A stretch of DNA of 64,000 nucleotides from Gracilaria gracilis (lineage: Eukaryota; Rhodophyta; Florideophyceae; Gracilariales; Gracilariaceae): positions 248,001 through 312,000 of the forward strand of contig JARGSG010000030.1 of the NCBI GenBank assembly GCA_030374805.1, in the 5' to 3' direction. Numbering within the stretch: position 1 is the first letter of the stretch; the number at the start of each line of letters is the position of its first letter. The notes under the pieces were generated by a model. It saw only the letters and a list, made by a program, of their open reading frames with translations, made no database searches and was not told where the DNA came from. The translations under genes were made by a program, and so were the position numbers. Positions 10,219-20,311 of the stretch are shown here, piece by piece.

Positions 10219-10896
10219 CTAGAAACGAACTGCAATCACCACGAGACCAGAGGCTGACGAGAATATCGAAATATGAGAGTGAGTCCTTCGGGTTCACTAG
10301 AGCACTTCAGACAAATTGGGTACTTGCATGGCCTCTGAATGAAGAATGAACTACACCTCATGCGCTACTCACAGTGCAGTAAAATGTGGATTCTTCGGAG
10401 CCGGACAAAAGGTTATGCATATCATATGGCAATCGATTCCTTTCATGTAGAAACGCAAGCATCGCCGACTCCCTATAAAATGGAACGCATGTCAACAAGT
10501 TAGTATATGGAAGGAAGCCATTCGAGGTAGTTCAAATGTCTTTTAGTCGGGTTGTCGCACCAGGGAAAGAGATAGACTGGAGCTCTGTCTGAGCTATCGC
10601 CATTGGATTCACCCTCATATTTCGGGAAAAGGAGTGTAGAGTATACGTAGAGATTTACGAAGCCGACAATGTGCTGGATTGTTCAATCGCATATCTCGAA
10701 AAGCAAATGTCACGATCCTTCCGTAAGCTTGTATTCCTATTCGTCCCGAGTGTACGAATACAAGGAAAGCAGTGGGCCGGTCAACGCTAGATACAGAGGA
10801 GACGAAATGATAGACGCCGTAGATCTTCAAGTGAGTTCCACTCGTTGACGAGAATAGAAGCGGAGGAATTCTTCAGGTGGTCAAGATGATAGGTGG
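10219..10896. other. Intergenic stretch, nothing clear
   Basis: Only short frames without recognisable motifs are present on either strand. It ends at the stop codon of the minus-strand uS7 gene. Confidence 0.35.
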
Positions 10897-11397
10897 TTAC
10901 TTCATAAAATGTGCAAAGGCGCGATTGGCTTCTGCTCTCTTGTGCAATTCTTCCCTGCGAGCAAAAGCACCCCCTTCTCTCTTGTCCAGAGCGGCGAGTT
11001 CGTTAGCGAGTTTGAGTCCACCTCCGTGCTCCTTTCTTTCTCGAAAGGCGTCCCTGAGAAAAGAGAATATTTCGTCAGTACTGCAGAAACGACAGAACAA
11101 ATCTAGCAGTGTGACTTACCTTATAAACCGCATTGCAAGACTCTGAGAACGATGTGGACCACATGGAATCGGGACTTGCAAAGCTCTTCCGCCAGCTTTA
11201 TAACGTCTCGTCTCTACCACGGGAGCTGCATTCGCGACAGCTCTATGCAAAAGAGATACGGGAGAGCTGACGTTCTGTTGAGTGCGAAGGATGTGAAACG
11301 CATCATCAACAATTCGTAACGCGGCGTGCTTCTTACCGTCCTTCATGATGACTCGTACGAGTTTGTGCACGATTGGGTCAGAGAGGTGGAGCGACAT
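10897..11397 (-). CDS. Ribosomal protein uS7, mitochondrial type
   Basis: Two exons (11120-11397 and 10897-11053, intron 66 nt with a TACTGAC branch site) give 144 residues from the first ATG. The bacterial/organellar uS7 pattern is clear: DPIVHKLVRVIMKDGKKHAALRIV near the N terminus, GGRALQVPIPCGPHRSQSLAMRFI in the middle and the end KREGGAFARREELHKRAEANRAFAHF. uS7 nucleates assembly of the small-subunit head and binds the 16S-like rRNA 3' domain. The frame stays open upstream of the chosen ATG to about 11555 without another ATG, reading RRLTPTLRYFFRGAKRSARKK, which looks like a mitochondrial presequence; an upstream exon carrying the true start is likely. The residue pattern excludes the cytosolic uS7. 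Confidence 0.85.
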
Positions 11398-11549
11398 TTT
11401 CTTTCTAGCAGATCTCTTTGCCCCGCGAAAGAAGTATCTTAGTGTAGGGGTTAACCTTCTATCTTCGGTGATAGTATGCAAGTGCCGAGGGCAAAACCAA
11501 TCAGGGCATTCACCTTTGTGAAATGTTCTGTGTGTGATGAAGATTTTGC

Positions 11550-11600
11550 TAGATCCCGTTCAAAGTCAAAATAAGCTTATTTTGACTTGAATGGGATCTA
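11550..11600. repeat. Inverted repeat centred on AAGCTT
   Basis: TAGATCCCGTTCAAAGTCAA... pairs with ...TTGACTTGAATGGGATCTA. The arms are about 25 nt with one mismatch and one bulged base. It lies just upstream of the uS7 reading frame. Confidence 0.8.
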
Positions 11601-11765
11601 TATTTATTGACCACTCCAGGTCCTGAAGTTCAGTATTTCATAAATCGTGGCAGGTCTTTGAGCGAAGTTCATTAGATATCTAAGAGCAAAACACCTCTGA
11701 ATTTCGAATGAACGTGCATCGTGACTGGAAGGCTGCATGAGCCGCCCACCGCACGCAGGGAGACG

Positions 11766-12149
11766 ATGGAGCAAGCCATTTCAGCTGAAGAGGAGCACCG
11801 TAGCGCAACACCTGCAATGCGTCGAAAGATATTCACCATTCTACAAGAAGAGAAAGCCTCGCTTGAAGCCCGCAAAGCGGATGTGGAAGGTCGCCTTGAT
11901 CTTGAAAACAGAAGATTAGAAGCCCACAATCGAATGGGTTGCACTTCGGAACGCCCTGCCTCGGATCCATGTTCTTGGCTTTCAGATCCCGGCGACATTG
12001 CAAGAATGCGCGACAGACTCAAGGAAGCCTCTGAAAACAAAGAACTTATTCTTCCGATCGTTGAAGAGGTACGAAGTAAAAGGGAACGTCTTTTGGAACA
12101 AGCTTTACTCATTTATAAAACGCGTGCCACAGAAACTAAAAAAAGTTGA
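11766..12149 (+). CDS. Small charged coiled-coil protein, unknown
   Basis: It is an uninterrupted frame of 127 residues from the ATG at 11766 (MEQAISAEEEHRS). Residues around 15-60 (RRKIFTILQEEKASLEARK...) and 80-120 (RLKEASENKELILPIVEEVRSKRERLLEQ) are predicted helices with heptad-like spacing, separated by a short Pro/Cys-containing linker. No signal peptide, membrane segment or known domain is seen. The last codons overlap the left arm of a large hairpin, which may form part of the 3' end of the transcript. The composition looks coding, but no homologue can be named. Confidence 0.45.
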   Translation: MEQAISAEEEHRSATPAMRRKIFTILQEEKASLEARKADVEGRLDLENRRLEAHNRMGCTSERPASDPCSWLSDPGDIARMRDRLKEASENKELILPIVEEVRSKRERLLEQALLIYKTRATETKKS

Positions 12150-12193
12150 TGTGAAGATAGCTTCACATCAACTATTTCTAGTTTCTGGGGCAC
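12124..12193. repeat. Two-tier hairpin at the 3' end of the small coiled-coil gene
   Basis: The inner arms AGTTGATGTGAAG / CTTCACATCAACT are perfect around a four-base loop (12144-12173). The outer arms GTGCC(AC)AGAAACTA / TAGTTTCTGGGGCAC extend the stem and include the stop codon region of the upstream frame. Confidence 0.8.
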
Positions 12194-13589
12194 ATGTATG
12201 TATACGAAAAAGGCTGGTATCAGAAGTCTGGAACAAGTCGTGTGCAGTCTGTCTTGTAACGAGTGCATTCATGAACTCCAACGAACACTGCCAAATGCAA
12301 CCTGAAGATGGGAAGAGCTTACTCGCGTTCGAGGATTTTGACCCATGAGCAGCAGCACCGAATGTTATTTCGAATTCCGTGGGGCGCCGTTGAAGTTGGT
12401 TTTTGTCTGGGAGCGTTCGAAACTGTTAGGCATGTTTATACATGCCTAGCAGTTTCGAATGACACTCAAAGGGTCCATCAAGATAAACGCGGCTCACATT
12501 CAGAAGATGATTTGTTCCTTGCAACTCAGAAAACCCTACTCGGAGAAGCATGGTGGCTCTCGTAGCATTGTTTGCCACCGCTTTCCCAAAGAAAGGCTCG
12601 TCCAGCACCGGCGGCAGGTTCCTTCCGGGATGTGGATGTTCTCCGAGGTGAATATCCTTGACCAGTACTGTAGTGGGATGATGGGACTTTAAGCATCTCT
12701 TTTTGAGATATGCATATTTAGTATCTGACAATGACCGGGTGCTCTCGTTTCGGGTTGATCGTTTGCTTTTCCGTCTCGACCGTCCTGGTATTCCTCTGCT
12801 TCCAATGTTCAAAGGAGTTCCGATGCGTTTCAAACGATCTATAGTCGTCTGAAAGCTTGGTTCTTTTCAGATTGGAGGGATTAATTGTCATCTATATCTT
12901 CGAGGGCGGTCCAATGTTTGCCAACGATTTAGGATACGAAGGCCTGACTTCTAATACGGTGCCATCGATGACGAAGAGAATAAAACTGCAGAATCCGGTC
13001 GTTCCCATATTGAATCAGAAAAAGGTAAACTGCTTTGCCTATTTGTTCTCCGTGGTGCTTCGCAGTGATCCTGTTTCTTTCTTAATAGCTCACCATTCCA
13101 AAATCTGGTGCCTTGTCCAGAACCCGTACTCAGGAACCTTTCTTACCTTGCGAGAACTTTTCCGTTGGTACGGTCGTCGGGTCGTCGGGTCTGACGTTAG
13201 GATTCCGGATTTCCTGTTGTAAGGGCAGGGCATAAATGGGGGTTGCTTCGAACTGAAGCAACGCTTTCTCAAATGTTTGGAATAGCTTCTTTCTTGACGG
13301 ACTTGAGAAGACGTGAGTTGTTCCATTTCTCTATGGCTGTGGTTTAGACAGTAACAAGCTCTCATCGCCGTTATGTTTCAGGGATATGTGGAGACTTCCT
13401 GTTGAAGTTTTCCTCCCTACAGCTGTGACAAGGCACCTACACAGATGTGCACCAAAGTGGATGGGTTCGTAGAGTTAATCACGACCTATTAGTTCTAATC
13501 GGACTGCAGGGGAATATGATGAGAGAGGAACGAAACCACATGTTTCCTGCAATTGTGTTCCGTACTCGCGGCACAGCATAATGGATATA
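12194..13589. other. Stretch with possible degenerate minus-strand coding remnants
   Basis: A 135-codon minus frame (12426-12833, no ATG at its start) reads as a basic protein (GRSRRKSKRS..., KSHHPTTVLVKDIHLGEHPHP...). A further minus frame at 13090-13365 and an intervening segment containing FVIDGTVLEVRPSYPKSL could be exons or fragments of one ancestral gene. I could not join them with convincing splice sites. Confidence 0.25.
12416..12459. repeat. Inverted repeat
   Basis: TTCGAAACTGTTAGGCATG pairs with CATGCCTAGCAGTTTCGAA with one mismatch around a short TTTATA loop. Confidence 0.8.
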
Positions 13590-13593
13590 GCGT

Positions 13594-13634
13594 TGATATT
13601 GTTTTGGACACACTGGTAGTGCCCAAAACAATAT
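13594..13634. repeat. Inverted repeat
   Basis: GATATTGTTTTGG...CCAAAACAATATC is a perfect 13-bp stem with a loop of about 15 bases. Weaker pairing continues outwards. Confidence 0.75.
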
Positions 13635-13700
13635 CCACGCTACTCCATTTCGATTCAAGACAAAAACAGAAGAAGCCGGACCGGACCACGTTTTGTGTCC

Positions 13701-13766
13701 GTCATTTAGTACCACAACGTTAATCATTTAGTACCACAACGTTAGTCATTTAGTACCACAACGTTA
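13701..13766. repeat. Three tandem copies of a 22-bp unit
   Basis: The unit GTCATTTAGTACCACAACGT plus TA occurs three times head to tail, with G or A alternating at the first base. Confidence 0.9.
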
Positions 13767-14664
13767 ATCACTTGTAGAGGTACGTAGGAGGGTATCAAGG
13801 AAGTCTCATTCTACCCCGCTGATTTCGGAATTACCAAAGGGCTTTGAGAGCATTCTTTCTGAGAGAAACAGAAACCGCTTTGGCACAGATTTACGTGGGA
13901 CATACGCCAAGTTTACATGTAGACCGGGGGTTCTGAACGACGTTGACTGCTTTCTTCTGAGATGCCCAAAAAGGACATTGTCAAGGCGTTTATGTGTCTA
14001 CCTTCACGTCGAGAACGCCAAGAACAATCAGTTGCTAGTATAGTCAGAAAGTGGCCCGTTAGAGTGTTGGCTTTTCTTGTGAGAGAGCGTTTCTTTGAAT
14101 AGAAACGTTCCGCACCAAGTTGTAATTAAGATGTCGCTGCTCCGGCAAACTCTCAGAGATCTTCTTCAGAGAAGCGAACCTTCATCCCTCAGGAGCTCTT
14201 TTGTTCACAATTTCTACTCGCCACAACCCCCTTTTTCTCTCTTGCGTTGTTCCAATAGGTGGGTTGTGTTGTATCGGAAATTGCCACCGGCCTAGATGGA
14301 GTGATGTGTTCCAGCGTAGAGGGGACAACATCTGGATGATATAGCAGAACCGGCCCAGTGGCGCGCTGGACGTGGGTAGGTATGACCGAACATACAATGG
14401 ATAGAAGCGTGAAGAACTTGAGAAGCGCGAAGCGATCGGAGAAGTGCAATGTGCTTCGTTCTTACCTGACCAACGCAGCAAAGTTGGAAGTACCCTTGGT
14501 ACTTGGGCGTGGAACAGGCAAACGGCAGCGTAGGAGAATAACAAGAACACATTCAATTTTACGCGGACAGGACTAGAATTGCGTGCAAGATGATGGACCA
14601 TTCCATTCTATTGTGAGATACAGTGGCATCTCGAGCAGCAGAAAAAGTCAGGCAACGGCTCTAA

Positions 14665-15015
14665 GGGCACACAGACTGGGTGAAGTGCGTGGCAGTGAGC
14701 GATGACGGCACTCGCATCGTGTCAGGGTCGTGGGACAAGAAAGTGCGTGTGTGGGACGCGCAAAGTGGCAACGCCGTGGGACAGCCGATCCAAGGTCACA
14801 CAAACACGGTGAGGTGCGTGGCAGTGAGCGCTGACGGCACTCGCATCGTGTCAGGGTCGTGGGACGAGGAGGTACGGGTGTGGGACGAGCGAAATGGCAA
14901 CGCCGTCGGACAGCCGATCCAAGGCCACACAGACAGCCGGAAGTGCGTAACAGTGAGCGCTGACGGCACTCCGGCTGTGACGGTCGATCGGGATATACAA
15001 CGGCTGTGGGTGTAA
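14665..15015 (+). pseudogene. WD40-repeat gene fragment (about 2.7 repeats)
   Basis: A TAA stop directly precedes the frame, which then reads GHTDWVKCVAVSDDGTRIVSGSWDKK... The WD repeats are 43 residues long with VRVWD and IQGHT motifs. The repeats are highly similar at DNA level, as in NACHT/WD40 proteins that diversify by repeat exchange. Only two full blades and a degenerate third (VTVSADGTPAVTVDRDIQRLWV) remain, too few for a propeller, and there is no start codon or N-terminal domain. It is most likely a displaced or decayed fragment. Immediately after the stop the sequence changes to a GC-rich minisatellite. Confidence 0.75.
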
Positions 15016-15114
15016 CGTAGGTATCTCAGAGCGTGATGTTGCGTGGAAACGCAACATGGATGCTCTCGCGCTTATGTGATGCAGCGGAAGATGGTTGCCA
15101 CGATAACCAAAGCT

Positions 15115-15400
15115 GAGCGACGGTGCCGAGGAAGGCCACGTCCAGCGGCCGACGGAGGCCGAGCAAACGCGCCCAAGGAAGGCCACGACCGGCGGCCGAC
15201 GGCGGCCGACGGCGGCCAAGCGACGGCGCCCGGGGCCGAGCGAAGGCGGCCGCGCCGTCGCGCCCGGGGCCGAGCGAAGGAGGCCGCGCCGTCGCGCCCG
15301 GGGCCGAGCGAAGGCGGCCGCGCCGTCGCGCCCAGGGCCGAGCGACGGCGCCCGAAGGGCGCCCGAGGGCGGCCAAGCGACGGTGCCCAGGAAGGCCACG
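15115..15400. repeat. GC-rich minisatellite
   Basis: The core (15242-15343) is three tandem copies of a 34-bp unit starting GAAGGCGGCCGCGCCGTCGC. It is flanked by shorter GGCGGCCGAC and AAGGCCACGACC units. Because 34 is not a multiple of three, every frame is open and Arg/Ala/Pro-rich on both strands; none of these frames is credible as a protein. Confidence 0.85.
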
Positions 15401-15474
15401 ACCTCCCGAGATGAGGGGTGGGCGTGAGAACGGTCCCTTTATATATGCTTGGCGGTGCCTAGATATCTACACGT

Positions 15475-15583
15475 AGTTGGCAGAGCCAACTTGGCAGTGC
15501 CAACTACTGACTAATAGGTGCCAAGTTGGCACCTATTATCTACTACATGTATCGTAATAGGCTAGGTTTTATTAGTCAGTAGC
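15475..15583. repeat. Compound inverted repeat
   Basis: AATAGGTGCCA/TGGCACCTATT form a perfect stem. CTACTGACTAATA and TATTAGTCAGTAG flank it as an outer pair. GTTGGCAGAGCCAAC and TTGGCAGTGCCAA are two more small palindromes to the left. Confidence 0.75.
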
Positions 15584-16179
15584 CCTCGGTAACCTTAGTG
15601 GTGAGCACAATTTGGACGCCGCCGATGCCGGTCGGACCTGCATTGATAAAATTTTTTGGATCGTGTCGAATTGTGCCGAACATTTCTAAGCGTCCCTTTT
15701 CTGTGACGTCATCACCCCCTTGCCGAATGGCATCAATCCGCCTCACGGATTGGCGACATGATGCCACCATGATGGAGTCCGCCTGGCTGACAACATGACA
15801 AATAGCAGCGTCAAATACTGTTCCTGAAACCAACAAATAACTTGCCCATCGCTACTGCCACAACCCAAAGAATAGTGAGAACGTGTCCCATGATTCTACA
15901 GGGTAACGCTACCAACGGTAGTGTGAGCTTGGAGAAGTTCTTTCTTCTAGCAACGTAGCTAGACAAATCTTCCTCCCGTTGTGCTGCCCTTCATTTTCCA
16001 AGTACATCTGTACATCATCTATCTGCGCTGCAATGATTGCGTTTGCGAAACAGAGTAAAGGATCATTTTACTTCATGCCGAACTCCCTGTTTCGTTTGTA
16101 CAATGGTCAACTATAGTTTCAAGAATCTTTCAGCCCTCGTTCCGATCGAGCACGAAAACAAGCAACAGATCAGTGCTGC
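15584..16179. other. Intergenic stretch downstream of the first CAP-like gene
   Basis: A minus-strand frame (15576-15836, no ATG at its start) has a fairly natural composition (SIMVASCRQSVRRIDAIRQGG...) but no recognised family, so it is not called. A TACCAACGGTAG palindrome lies at 15910. Confidence 0.3.
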
Positions 16180-17270
16180 TCAGGTCTTGACATTGAACTT
16201 GCGAGTGCTGAAAAGGACTATAAGCACTATTCGTTCTTTGTCTCCCATTGCTGCAACCCCTACATGACAAAACGTCTTCATGCGCCGACGCGCTTCTCTT
16301 GACCTGCATATTTGGTTGAAAAACAATTCTGCGTACTGACCCTTATTCTCTTCGCTGAAGCTTACCTCAAAAACAAAAGGACAAAACTGTTCGTCGTCTA
16401 CACCCATACCAAATTCGATTAGATCCCGGCAATAGCGACTTGAAATTCGAGTCAGATGAGAGTCTAGAACTGATACCTTGAGGCCATTCTGGCGCCGACG
16501 TATGCCCATTCTGACGAATACACCATTGGCGATTTGCTGCATCAATCGTTCAAAGTCATTTTCTGGCCCCTTTACCGAAACAATTCGCATTTTGCGGTGA
16601 CGTTCTTCTGCGAGGTGGTTCAATTCCAGCACAGTTGTGTCCCGTCTGTCCACCACAACGCTTCCGACCCCGGTGCGCGGTGATAGGAACAGTTTTGGAC
16701 TTTGAAGTGTCCTTCTGCGCCGTTGTCTTCTTCTTACTATCACCTGGGTAAGGATGACACATTTCTCACATTCTCGAATAGAAATTGCCGAATACTTACC
16801 TCGGGAGAGAAGCAGGTCCGCTCGATACTCGTCTCCAAACCATATTTTAGATAGATGCACCGCAGAGGTCACCATATGTTTCTTAAAGACACTGCATACA
16901 AAACAAGTCTTGGTCAGCACTTTCGAAAGATTTGAAGATCGTGAAGAAAAATGTAAACTTACCCATTAATGATGACTATGGAGAACTGTCCTTTCTCGAA
17001 GCAGTTTCCATGTTTAGATTGGCCGGTCCGCAAACGATGGTTACTTTCTTCTACTGCTACTTGATAAGCCTCTTTCCTCCATTCTAGACATCTAACTCTC
17101 TTTGAAACTCGAAACTTGTTCGAACTTTCAAAGAGACGATGTTCTAGCTGACGTCGATGATATTCACACCTTCGATTAGAAAACCCACAACAGAAGGCCC
17201 GCAACGAGGAATCTGTTAGCCTAAGAATGCCGTTCAACAGAAATGCAGATTTCATACAGAGTTGTACCAT
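16180..17270 (-). CDS. CAP-like (SCP/PR-1) repeat protein, copy A
   Basis: Two exons (16963-17270 and 16180-16891, intron 71 nt) give 339 residues from the ATG at 17270. Two segments resemble the first helices of CAP/SCP domains: LFESSNKFRVSKRVRCLEWRKEAY near residue 45 and a second around FERLMQQIANGVF...SHLTRISSRYCRDLIEFG, followed by VGVAAMGDKERIVLIVLF like the family's final strand. The whole protein aligns end to end with the plus-strand gene at 18008-18988, including the intron placed after ...IING/IVNG. The N terminus (MVQLCMKSAFLLNGIL) is weakly hydrophobic, so secretion is possible but not clear. The CAP assignment is from pattern only; the canonical His/Glu site is not evident. Confidence 0.65.
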
Positions 17271-18007
17271 GAAAGCGGTTAGAGATTCGTACGGTGAAGC
17301 TCGACTTAAGAAAGCAGGTTGCGTACTTGAAAAGCCGTCAAGTTTGTGTGTGTATCAGAGGACCAATTTGGAAATTGTAGAACCGATTAATCTTTGAACC
17401 TTCTTGGGAAACAGTCCCCACCCCTTCCAAAGAACTAGCAATTGGGCATTGTGAGTTTTATATCGTATTCGTATATCCTTGACACCCGCTCTTTACCTTC
17501 TTAAGCTTCATTTGGTAACAACCAACAAGTCAACCTTTCTTTCAAACTAAATGCCATACGGGCTAAACGTGTTTAGGCCATTCTGTAGCATAGCTAGCGC
17601 ATTTTGCACGACAAAAGTATGCTTCTCATAAAACAGAATCTGTTCATGGTTATTGTAGTTGTTTCTGAAAGTTGAACTGAACCGAAATTGTATACATCAA
17701 AGAAACAAAGGGTCGTGGCATAACAAATTTTTATTCAGTTGTAGACTAGCCAGATATGTTTCCTCCATAACTTCCTTTTCTGTTTCTATTTTGGGCCCGT
17801 TAGCTTACCAATACGGTTTCATAATATATTGAGGTAGGTGAAACAGAGGATTATAAGACCCCATCCGACAAGGAGCAGGAAGGCATTAGAAATCTATCGT
17901 CATAAACTGTGCGCCTGCTTTGTTATACTTGCGTCAAAGTTCCTGGTCTGGAAAGGAAATCGAATCTACAAGGCTTTTCAGGTGAGAAGGTAATATTCCT
18001 TACGACA
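17271..18007. other. Shared upstream region of the divergent CAP-like pair
   Basis: It is AT-rich with no TATA box at an obvious place. The frame of the plus-strand gene is open from 17909 but without ATG until 18008. Confidence 0.4.
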
Positions 18008-18988
18008 ATGAATCTTTCTCAGCACCGAGGTCTAGAAGATAATTTTCTGGAAAGCGTGAACCATCTTCGTGTTTCGAATGGGCTGACTTCTCTGCAATGG
18101 CTGAAGGGCCTCTACGACCTGGCTAGCAAAGAAACAGAGGAGATTATGAAAACAGGTACCGTGAGGGACAGCCATAAATTCGAAACTGAGAAACATGTGT
18201 TTCATATAGTTAACGGGTATGTATTCATTTTCTATTCGTCCAACGCCCAGAATATGGTTTAATTCTAACGCAATCGTTTTCATAGAGTTTTCAACAAAGT
18301 GAATACTGCTTCAACTACAGATATGCTCGACAAGTGGATTAGTGGGAAAGAAAGATATTTGTCTCTTCTTGCAAAAGGAGACTTCACTGCCGTATCAATA
18401 AGCGAGACAGATATCTACATGATCGTTTCCCAATTCATAGCAACAGTGAAACGTGATCCCGACCAAAGCCATTTAGGTATGCAAAGCAAACAAAACTCTT
18501 CCGCGCAGGCAAGAACTCATGGCATTGGAAATGAAACCAAAGAAGAGAGCTCTTCAAGAAAGGTTAGGGCGTTGAATTCAACTCTTGACTCCTCGGCTTC
18601 GGTTGGAGATTCTAATACCTTCTTGGAGAACATGGCGAAGGATGTTTTTAATATATGGAGCTCCTTGCGAGAAGAAAGTGGACTTTCTGAGCTCCATTGG
18701 GATAAAGACCTTGTGCGAATCTCGAAGCAGTACTGTCAAGATGTAATCGAAAGTGGGGTAGACATCGAAGGAAGCAAGTTCTGGCCTGTGCAAATCCAGA
18801 TGGATTTCAGCGGAAAGCGAAAAGAACAGCATGCGAAATTGGTTTTTGAAGAACTTTATCAATTCGGAATTGCACATTTTCCGCTGGCTAACTATGAGTA
18901 TGTCGGAATATCTGCAAGAAGTTTCAACCAAGTTCGAAGCGTCGTTATCGTCTTGTTCAATACGCGTCCTTTCAACTCTAGACAATAG
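18008..18988 (+). CDS. CAP-like (SCP/PR-1) repeat protein, copy B
   Basis: Exons 18008-18216 and 18286-18988 (intron 69 nt) give 303 residues. The first exon holds NFLESVNHLRVSNGLTSLQW followed by a helix, the pattern of a CAP domain helix 1 (N..R...GL..L.W). The second exon repeats it as NIWSSLREESGLSELHWDKD followed by LVRISKQYCQDVIESG. The end, YVGISARSFNQVRSVVIVLF, matches the hydrophobic last strand. The two halves therefore look like two degenerate CAP-like units with a Ser-rich linker (residues 140-175). It is the head-to-head paralogue of the gene at 16180-17270, with the same intron position and phase. No signal peptide is seen from this ATG; an upstream exon could supply one. Confidence 0.65.
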
Positions 18989-20311
18989 GCCATTATCTTT
19001 TTCATATAGTTACTGCTGGGCGCCTCAGCCAGGGCAGATAAAGCCAATTACAATGTTTCACCCCTTCGAAGCTTGAGAACATGACGAGGCTGGATGATTT
19101 AAAGAAAAATGTTGGGAGAGGTTAGAAGGAATTCCATTTGCGTATGCAGGCTCGCTCTTTCTGGGTGGATATCCAAGATTGTTCCGGATACGAAACGCAT
19201 TAGCCACGCGGGTAGCTTATAACCCCTATTTGCATACCAATTTTTTGCATTTTCATCCATTCAAAGACAAAAGCATGCCACTGTACGTTTAGGTACCAAA
19301 GGCAACCTTCCTGTACGAAAGTACGTTCGATAAACACGAGAAGAGGGGTTGGGAGGGGTATAACGCTGTAGGGAACCTAGTCCCTAGGACTAGGTTCCCT
19401 ACAGCGTTATACCCGGACAACAATGCGGGGATTACAGCAGGCTACGAAGGGAACCGTTAGGTTGTCAAGTATCGGTTGTACACGGATAGGCGAGGCAGCA
19501 AGGTTCCGTATGATAGGGTTGGGTGGTTTAAGAACTCCAGATCGATTTACATAACGAGCTGCTAAGCATGGATGCATGTGGAATGGAAGCGGATTCGAAC
19601 TGAGAGAAGGAAAAGAACAAGCCATCTGAACATTTCCGTACGAGGACTAAGTTAGACTGTCTAACCTTCTACCAACGGTGGCCTTACGAATAAGAGAGAT
19701 GCACTTAATCTTAGATGGCTAAGGGTTAGCGTTTAGCCCTCAGCCTTCTCGGCCTTCGTGAACCTCAAAAGGGCCAGAAATATTAGATTTCTATGGACAT
19801 AGATTAATTAGGATACATGTACAGGAGAGTATTTGCACGATCGAGATCGTAGATAGTCAAAAATCCTTTGCGGCATGGTTGGTCAGGACAAGAGTGACCT
19901 GAAATGGGCGCATATGTGCCGTTGAGACGGCTAACCTGATCAGGCTCCACTCTTTTTCCCCTGTAAACCCCTGAAGATGAAACCAAAGAGTAAGTGCGCG
20001 TTCGTGACAACAAGGTCTCCGTCGGGAATCACGCTGCTCAGTGTGAACGCACGGCGCGCAGCACACCAAGCGCATTCAGACAACATGCTGCACGCGATAG
20101 ATGCACTCACTCGCAGCTGCCACGCTGCGATCACGCCAGGCGTCTTCCATCCCGCTCTCTATGAAACGTTTGGCAACAGGCCATGTAGATATCTCTAACT
20201 CCACCCAGTCCACATTCAGCTATGTAAAGTTACTTGTAAACGTTTACTAGCTTGAAGTTGAGCCTGTGTCTCTTGATTGTTCTTGACAACCTTCGGTCTC
20301 AACCCTCCGAC
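18989..20311. other. Intergenic stretch with a perfect hairpin
   Basis: Apart from the hairpin at 19356-19414 and a TACCAACGGTG site at 19670, only short frames without features are present. The last 60 bases include an in-frame upstream ATG (20252) for the next gene. Confidence 0.4.
19356..19414. repeat. Perfect 28-bp inverted repeat with 3-nt loop
   Basis: GGGTATAACGCTGTAGGGAA... continues through CCTAGTCC, a CTA loop and GGACTAGG, then returns perfectly to ...TTCCCTACAGCGTTATACCC. There is no mismatch over 28 pairs. Confidence 0.95.

Noticed and set aside
12426..12833. Possible transposase fragment on the minus strand
   Set aside because: The phrase FVIDGT... nearby hinted at a DDE-type enzyme, but no catalytic triad, terminal repeats or joined frame could be shown.
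13701..13766. Possible CRISPR-like array
   Set aside because: The 22-bp units are directly adjacent without spacers; it is a plain tandem repeat in a eukaryotic genome.
19560..19600. tRNA-like T-loop (GTTCGAATC on the minus strand)
   Set aside because: Neighbouring bases do not form a T stem or acceptor stem, so it is a chance match.
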